Shown here one piece after another: positions 59,417 through 64,000 of a DNA stretch of 64,000 nt (the first letter of the stretch is position 1; each line of letters begins with the position of its first letter). The position numbers and the translations under genes are program-made. Location of the stretch: assembly GCA_051954955.1 (NCBI GenBank), contig JBQCHF010000181.1, forward strand, positions 1 to 64,000. The letters run 5' to 3'. Under the pieces are notes generated by a model that was given only the letters and a program-made list of their open reading frames with translations, had not been told where the DNA came from and did no database searches. Source of the stretch: JBQCHF01 sp051954955 (GTDB lineage: Bacteria > Actinomycetota > Actinomycetes > Motilibacterales > Motilibacteraceae).

Positions 59417-60451
59417 ATGGATACGAGGCTCGCCGGATCGGAGGCCGGGGCGACGGCCGCGCCCCCGCTGGGGGCCGCACCTGCGGTCACGCTCGCCGAG
59501 GCGCTCGCCTCGGCGGACCAGCTGCTGGTCGGGGGCGCGGGCTACACCTCCCGGGTGTGGCGCACCGGGTTCACTCCGCTGGACCAGCACCTGGCCGGCG
59601 GGCTCCGGGCCGGCGAGCTGGTCCTGGTGGCCGGCGCCCAGGGACTGGGCAAGACGACGTTCGCCCTGCAAGCGGCCCGGAACATCGCCGCCGCCGGGCA
59701 CCACGTCCTCTACGTCTGCTTCGAGCACCCGGCCGAGCAGCTGGCCGAGCGGCTGCTGGTCCTGGAGGCCGGGCTGGCCGAGGGCGACCGGGCGGTGACC
59801 CTGGAGGAGACGCGACGCACGCTGTCGACCCACGGTGCCGGCGGCTACGCCGAGCGGCTGGGGGACTTCCCCGGCGCCCGGGAGGCTCTGTCCGCCGTGC
59901 GTGCCTACGCCGACCGGCTGCACCTGCTCAGCGCCCGCGGCGACAGCACGACGCTCGAGGACATCCGCTCGACGGCCGTGGCCTGCGCCGAGCCACCGCT
60001 GGTGGTAGTCGACTACCTGCAGAAGGTCGCGGTACCGGAGGATGAGGGTGACGAGGACCGGCGCGTGGCCCGCATCGCCACCGGGCTCAAGGACCTCGCG
60101 CTGGACCTGCGGGTGCCGGTGGTCGCGGTCTGCGCCGTCGAGCAGCCGCCGGGTGACACCCGACGGGTACGCACCCGGCACCTCAAGGGCTCGGTGACCC
60201 TGGCCTACGAGGCCGATGTCGTCCTCGTGCTCAACGAGAAGTTCGACGTCGTGGCCCGCCACCACCTGGTCTACGACACCGGCAACGCCGAGCGCTTCCA
60301 CGGCTACGTCGTCTGCTCCATCGAGAAGAACCGATCCGGCGAGAACCACTTGGACCTGGAGTTCCGCAAGCGCTTCGCGCACAGCGCCTACGACCCGTCT
60401 GGCTCGATGGTGAGCGAGCAGCTGCTCGACGAGCGGGTCCACCTGGAGTAG
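59417..60451 (+). CDS. RecA-fold ATPase resembling the DnaB C-terminal/KaiC domain
   Basis: 344 residues. A 40-residue leader precedes FTPLDQHLAGGLRAGELVLVAGAQGLGKTTFALQAA (split motif; Walker A GAQGLGKTT, residues 73-81), YVCFEHPAEQLAERLL, Walker B LVVVDYLQKVAVP, then RHLKGSVTLAYEADVVLVL and SIEKNRSGENHLDLEF, which are the DnaB-type motifs. No DnaB N-terminal or linker domain exists, so it is not a replicative helicase. It follows the regulator by 52 nt with a GGGGGG site and probably shares its transcript. A role in signalling or pilus control is possible because Tad genes follow; unproven. Confidence 0.8.
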   Translation: MDTRLAGSEAGATAAPPLGAAPAVTLAEALASADQLLVGGAGYTSRVWRTGFTPLDQHLAGGLRAGELVLVAGAQGLGKTTFALQAARNIAAAGHHVLYVCFEHPAEQLAERLLVLEAGLAEGDRAVTLEETRRTLSTHGAGGYAERLGDFPGAREALSAVRAYADRLHLLSARGDSTTLEDIRSTAVACAEPPLVVVDYLQKVAVPEDEGDEDRRVARIATGLKDLALDLRVPVVAVCAVEQPPGDTRRVRTRHLKGSVTLAYEADVVLVLNEKFDVVARHHLVYDTGNAERFHGYVVCSIEKNRSGENHLDLEFRKRFAHSAYDPSGSMVSEQLLDERVHLE

Positions 60452-60477
60452 CTGCTGGACCCGGGCGCGACATCAGA

Positions 60478-60497
60478 GTGAGGGTGGTGACCCTCAC
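60478..60497. terminator. Bidirectional terminator between ATPase and Tad genes
   Basis: GTGAGGGT (60478-60485) and ACCCTCAC (60490-60497) form a perfect 8-bp stem with loop GGTG, followed by TCCTTCT. A further GGTCACCCTCACC copy at about 60517 could pair with the same left arm, giving an alternative fold. It separates convergent operons. Confidence 0.75.
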
Positions 60498-60581
60498 TCC
60501 TTCTATGTGACTGAAGGTCACCCTCACCCCATCCGTACCGGCCCGCTCCACCCCGGCGCGGCACCGGAAGAGCGGCAGGGC

Positions 60582-61571
60582 TCAGACGAACGGGGCGAGC
60601 GTGCGGGCGAGGTCGCGCAGGGACAGCGCGTCCGCGAGCCGCCCGGCCACCGTCGGCATGGTGCTCAGCACCCCCACGACGTCGGCACGGGCGAAGGGCG
60701 GATTGCTGCGTCCGGCCAGGAGCAGCAGGTCGGGCGCCGACCACGACAGGGCGAGCAGGTGGCGGTGCCGTGCCACCGGGACGCAGGCGAGCTCGGCGCG
60801 GTGCCGGTCGGTGTCCTCCACCAGCAGCACCGGGCCGACGCTGGTCAGCTGACCGGCCAGCCAGCAGTCCGCGGGCACAGTCAGCCGCGCCTCCAGCGGA
60901 CGCAGGCCGCGGCCGGCCAGGACCACGTGCTGCCGTTCGTCGGGCACGAGCAGGGCCAGCGCGTCGGCGTCGCAGGCGGTGGCCAACGCCGCGACGACGT
61001 CGCTTGCGACCATGTCGAGCGCGCGCAGATCGGCCGCACGACCGAGGACGACCTCCATCGCCCCGACGAGGTCGCGAGGACTCGCAGCTCCAGCCGCTGG
61101 GGGCACCCCGGTCGGGTTGCGGTCCGGTCCCGGCGACGGCTCATCGGGCAGCTCTTCCTGATCAGCCACCACCCGTAGTCCGACGTGGTCCCTGATGGGA
61201 GAGGGTTCCTCGACGACGGGCAACCGCTCGCGGATCGAGGCGGCCAGCTCCGCGGCCGAGACCGGAGACTCGACCACGAGGACGTCGGGCGGCAGGTCGC
61301 TGCCCCGGACGTGCTCCCACTCCCCTGCCGCCGCGAGGACGACGAGCGGGATGCCCCGGGCACGCGAGACCAGCTGCTCGCGGACTCCGCCGCGCTCCCC
61401 GAGCGCGTGCGCATCGGTCAGGACGGCGTCCACCTCCGACGGCGCCACATGTGCCATGTCGTCAGCGGGCCCCGCGGGCCCTGCGTCCCGCACGTCGATC
61501 ACGTCGAACCCCTGACGCCGCAGCTCGATCGTGAGCGCGGAATGGCGCAGCCCCACCAGCAGCCTGGGCAT
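60582..61571 (-). CDS. Pseudo-receiver plus GAF-domain protein of the Tad locus
   Basis: 329 residues. Residues 1-115 look like a receiver fold lacking the usual acidic pair (PRLLVGLRHSALTIELRRQG, VDAVLTDAHALGE, IPLVVLAAAG, VLVVESPVSAAEL), similar to the N-terminal domain of CpaE/TadZ. After a Pro-rich linker, residues about 165-300 form a GAF-like domain (VASDVVAALATACDADALALLVPD, LLALSWSAPDLLLLAG). The MinD-like ATPase expected in CpaE/TadZ is absent. It lies 3 nt after tadC on the same strand and is probably the last gene of the operon. Confidence 0.65.
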   Translation of the reverse strand: MPRLLVGLRHSALTIELRRQGFDVIDVRDAGPAGPADDMAHVAPSEVDAVLTDAHALGERGGVREQLVSRARGIPLVVLAAAGEWEHVRGSDLPPDVLVVESPVSAAELAASIRERLPVVEEPSPIRDHVGLRVVADQEELPDEPSPGPDRNPTGVPPAAGAASPRDLVGAMEVVLGRAADLRALDMVASDVVAALATACDADALALLVPDERQHVVLAGRGLRPLEARLTVPADCWLAGQLTSVGPVLLVEDTDRHRAELACVPVARHRHLLALSWSAPDLLLLAGRSNPPFARADVVGVLSTMPTVAGRLADALSLRDLARTLAPFV

Positions 61572-61574
61572 CGG

Positions 61575-62501
61575 TCAGAAGACCCCGGAGAACGAGTGCA
61601 CGATCTGGATCACGCCGGGGCCGATGACGACCACGAACAGGGCCGGTAGCACGCAGAGGACCAGCGGGAAGAGGATCTTCACCGGCACCTTCTGAGCCTG
61701 CTCCTCCGCCCGCTGGCGGCGCTTGAGCCGCATCTCCTTGGCCTGCTCGCGCAGGACGTCGGCGATCGGGATGCCGAGGCGGTCGGCCTGCGTGACCGCA
61801 GAGACGAAGATTTTCAGCTCCTCCACGGTGGTGCGCTCCCCCAGACCGGCGAAGGCCGCGGCCCGGCTCTTGCCGATCTGCATCTCCTGGAGGACGCGCA
61901 CGAACTCGGCGGCGACCGGCCCCTCCGTGTTGCGGGCGACCTGGGCGAGAGCGGCGTCGAAGCCGAGCCCCGCCTCGACGCTGATGGTGAGCAGGTCCAG
62001 CGCGTCGGGCAGCGTCTTGACGATGCGGGCCTGCCGCTTGCTGCCGGAGTTGTAGAGCAGCAGGTCGGGCAGCAGGAGTCCCGCCGCACCGAGCGCCAGG
62101 GCCCAGAAGAGGAGTGACACCGCGTTGAACCGCAGCCCCCACAGCACTCCCAGCCCGAGCCCGACGAGCAGTCCCACTCCCTTGAGGCCCAGGATGCGCT
62201 CGGGCGACCAGCCCTGCGGGTTGCCCGCGACGTCCAGCCGCCGCTGCAGGCTGGCGACGTGCTGGGCAGGAGTCAGACGGCGGGCCAGACCCGCCAGGGC
62301 GGCGCCCACCGGATCCAGCAGCCGGCTCCTCGCCGGCAGCTCGTGCCTGGCCACCTCGAGCGTGCCGCCCAGCGCCTCGATCTGGGCGAGCGACCGGGCC
62401 ACCCCTGTGGACGCCGTCGAGGCGGTGAATGCCAGCAGGAGCAGCACGAACATCGCTGCACCGATGCACGCCACGGCTACGTAGAGCACGACGCTCCCCA
62501 C
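61575..62501 (-). CDS. tadC: Tad secretion membrane protein TadC (T2SF family)
   Basis: 308 residues. The N-terminal helix (VVLYVAVACIGAAMFVLLLLAF) and three later helices frame a cytoplasmic T2SF domain with LPDALDLLTISVEAGLGFDAALAQVA and ADRLGIPIADVLREQAKEMR. It forms the inner-membrane platform of a type IVc (Tad/Flp) pilus together with TadB, whose stop lies 1 nt away from its start. The full-length size is typical. Confidence 0.9.
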   Translation of the reverse strand: MGSVVLYVAVACIGAAMFVLLLLAFTASTASTGVARSLAQIEALGGTLEVARHELPARSRLLDPVGAALAGLARRLTPAQHVASLQRRLDVAGNPQGWSPERILGLKGVGLLVGLGLGVLWGLRFNAVSLLFWALALGAAGLLLPDLLLYNSGSKRQARIVKTLPDALDLLTISVEAGLGFDAALAQVARNTEGPVAAEFVRVLQEMQIGKSRAAAFAGLGERTTVEELKIFVSAVTQADRLGIPIADVLREQAKEMRLKRRQRAEEQAQKVPVKILFPLVLCVLPALFVVVIGPGVIQIVHSFSGVF

Positions 62502-62502
62502 C

Positions 62503-64000
62503 TCAGACCTCCACCTGCGCGACCTTGCGCATCCAGAACCAGCCGACGGTGGTCAGCAGCAGGGCCGCGGCGGACATGACCAGGCCGAGGCCCGTGGTCC
62601 ACAGCCCGTCCACGTAGTCCCGCCGGGTCAGGAACATGTAGCCGAACATGCCGATCGGCAGGGCGATGAGCACGTAGCCCGACAGGCGCCCCTCCGCGGA
62701 CAGGGCGCGGACCTGCCGCCGCATCGCGGCACGCTCGCGCATGGTCCGCACCGTCGTCTCGAGGACCTCGGCGAGGTTGCCGCCCACCTGGTGCTGGACC
62801 CGAATCGCCATGACGACCCAGTGGAAGTCGACGCTCCTCATGCGGTCCGCGACGCGGTCCAGAGCGTCCTCGACGGGAGATCCCAGCCGCGCCTCGGCCA
62901 GCGCCCGCGCGAACTCGCCCGCCAGCGGCTGTCGGCCGTCCTGCACCGCGGCGTCGAGCGCCTGCGAGAGCGAGAATCCGCTGCGCAGGCTGCTGGCCAC
63001 CAGCTGGAGCGTCTCGGGCAGGCCGTCCGCGAAGGAGTTGAGCCGACGCCTGGTCCGCACCCGCAGGTAGGCGACCGGGGCGAGCCCGCCCAGCAGGGCG
63101 CCCAGCACGGTCCCCGCCAGCAGGTGACCGCCCAGGAGCGCCACGAGCACCATCCCGACGACGACGGCCGCGACCTGCACCAGCAGCCACTCGTGCGGTC
63201 GCCAGCGGACGTCGGCGCGGTCCAGGCGCAGCGCCATCGACCGGTTCCAGCCCTGGCGCTCCACGATCCGCTCGGAGACTCCCAGCAGTCCCTGGGCGAG
63301 CCCGGTGCTGGGGGCCGGATCGGACTGCTTCACCTGCTGCCGGCGGCCGGCCAGCGTGTAGAACTCCAGGTCCCTCATCCGGCGGCGGCGGTTGCCCGTC
63401 ACCGGGAGCAGCAGCGTGGCCGAGAGGAGCACCAGCGCGCAGAACACGATGGCCAGCAGCCAGATCGGTACCGGCACGGCGTGCATCGGGACGGTGTTCA
63501 CCGGGACCGCGGCGTCGGCCGCCGGGGTACCGGCTGCCCGAGGCACCTGGGTCGTCACGCTGGTGGCGGCTTGGTAGGCCGCGGGACCGAAGCGCAGAGA
63601 GACCCGCACCTCGTGGCGGCCCGCCGCGGCTCCCGCCGGGAGCGAGGCCGTCACGGCGATCGTCCGGTCGAAGCTCCGCGCCACCTGGCCGAACGCCGCG
63701 GACAGCTGGCCGGCGTCGGCCGCCGTGACCACCCGCCCGCCGGCCGCACGCGCCAGCCGGGTGAGCACCTCGGCCTGGCCGTCGGGGGTGCGGAACCCGA
63801 CCAGCGCCAGGTCGACCCCGGCCGCACGCAGCGCTGCCTCCGCGGCTCCCTGGTCTGTCCTGCTCGCCGTGTCGGCGCCGTCGCTGAGGACGACGAGGGT
63901 CCGCTGACCGGTGCTGCCCAGAGCCTTCGCGCCGAGCACGAGGGCGTCGTAGAGGGCGGTGTCCCCGGCGTTCGCCTGCACCGTCGAGAGGCCCCGGGTC
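62503..64000 (-). CDS. tadB: VWA-TadB fusion protein (5' end beyond the window)
   Basis: At least 498 residues; the frame is open to the window edge, so the N-terminus is missing. Visible order: part of a von Willebrand factor A domain (LSTVQANAGDTALYDALVLGA, TLVVLSDGADTASRTDQGA, VDLALVGFRTPDGQ), a beta-rich linker, a membrane helix (IWLLAIVFCALVLLSATLLLPV), then a TadB T2SF domain (LPETLQLVASSLRSGFSLSQALDAAV and GGNLAEVLETTVRTMRERAAM) with further helices. TadB is the partner platform protein of TadC; the extracytoplasmic VWA domain could bind a ligand or pilin. Starts within the window, such as GTG 63981, are internal. Confidence 0.85.
   Translation of the reverse strand, partial: TRGLSTVQANAGDTALYDALVLGAKALGSTGQRTLVVLSDGADTASRTDQGAAEAALRAAGVDLALVGFRTPDGQAEVLTRLARAAGGRVVTAADAGQLSAAFGQVARSFDRTIAVTASLPAGAAAGRHEVRVSLRFGPAAYQAATSVTTQVPRAAGTPAADAAVPVNTVPMHAVPVPIWLLAIVFCALVLLSATLLLPVTGNRRRRMRDLEFYTLAGRRQQVKQSDPAPSTGLAQGLLGVSERIVERQGWNRSMALRLDRADVRWRPHEWLLVQVAAVVVGMVLVALLGGHLLAGTVLGALLGGLAPVAYLRVRTRRRLNSFADGLPETLQLVASSLRSGFSLSQALDAAVQDGRQPLAGEFARALAEARLGSPVEDALDRVADRMRSVDFHWVVMAIRVQHQVGGNLAEVLETTVRTMRERAAMRRQVRALSAEGRLSGYVLIALPIGMFGYMFLTRRDYVDGLWTTGLGLVMSAAALLLTTVGWFWMRKVAQVEV

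Overview
The window reads as chromosomal DNA of a very GC-rich actinomycete. Codons end almost always in G or C, GTG starts are frequent, and many genes have a TANNNT -10 box only 6-8 nt before the start codon, which indicates leaderless transcripts. Gene order over roughly 19.9-56.9 kb follows a block conserved in actinobacteria (the Mycobacterium Rv2172c-Rv2187c neighbourhood): methylenetetrahydrofolate reductase, polyprenyl diphosphate synthase, a small HTH protein, a Ser/Thr kinase, class II DAHP synthase, PlsC-type acyltransferase, ArsA-like ATPase, SRPBCC protein and FadD15-like acyl-CoA ligase. Carotenoid genes, dispersed hairpin repeats and a Tad pilus locus would suit a pigmented soil actinomycete such as the Geodermatophilaceae. 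That family-level placement is inference only.

Layout. 0.56-7.3 kb (+): a translationally coupled run (YbaK-like, alpha/beta hydrolase, CrtA-like, CruF, glycosyltransferase), then RibD-C and VOC proteins and a CrtI/CrtD-family desaturase; together these look like a carotenoid end-group module. 7.4-9.2 kb: methyltransferase, DinB and MmcQ proteins. 9.2-19.1 kb (-): nitrate/nitrite assimilation operon narK, nasA, nasB (interrupted by an in-frame TGA), nirB, nirD, an NnaR-type HemD/DNA-binding fusion and sirohydrochlorin chelatase. 19.2-20.8 kb (-): CDP-alcohol phosphotransferase and metF. 20.9-26.2 kb: carotenoid core crtE, crtI, crtB and crtYc/crtYd, with a compositionally odd 0.95-kb insert between crtI and crtB. 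26.2-34.8 kb: HTH protein, ferredoxin-reductase-like flavoprotein, LysM/SLT protein, PASTA kinase, endonuclease IV, EamA transporter, NUDIX and SpoIIE-type phosphatase. 34.8-42.2 kb: molybdopterin oxidoreductase, type I DAHP synthase behind an apparent aromatic-amino-acid attenuator, threonine aldolase, FMN-binding protein, type II DAHP synthase, PPi-dependent phosphofructokinase and methyltransferase. 42.2-55.0 kb: DUF1028 protein, MacRS-like two-component pair, acyltransferase, lipase-like hydrolase, LOR/SDH-domain enzyme, glucokinase, ArsA/SRPBCC cluster and phosphoesterases. 55.1-60.5 kb (+): acyl-CoA ligase, then an operon of a degenerate histidine kinase, a LuxR-type regulator and a DnaB/KaiC-like ATPase. 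60.6-64.0 kb (-): pseudo-receiver/GAF protein, TadC, and a VWA-TadB fusion cut by the window edge.

How the parts fit. The two carotenoid clusters could together make a monocyclic, 1'-hydroxylated and glycosylated C40 carotenoid: GGPP to phytoene to lycopene, cyclisation at one end, then hydration, desaturation, oxidation and glycosylation of the psi end. The nitrate operon carries transport, both reductases, a siroheme-pathway chelatase and a pathway-specific regulator. The most notable regulatory element is upstream of aroF (35.59-35.76 kb): a leaderless 20-residue peptide containing Tyr-Tyr-Ala-Phe, a hairpin in its 3' half and a strong intrinsic terminator before the aroF ribosome binding site. 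No tRNA, rRNA, CRISPR array, prophage or intact insertion sequence was seen.
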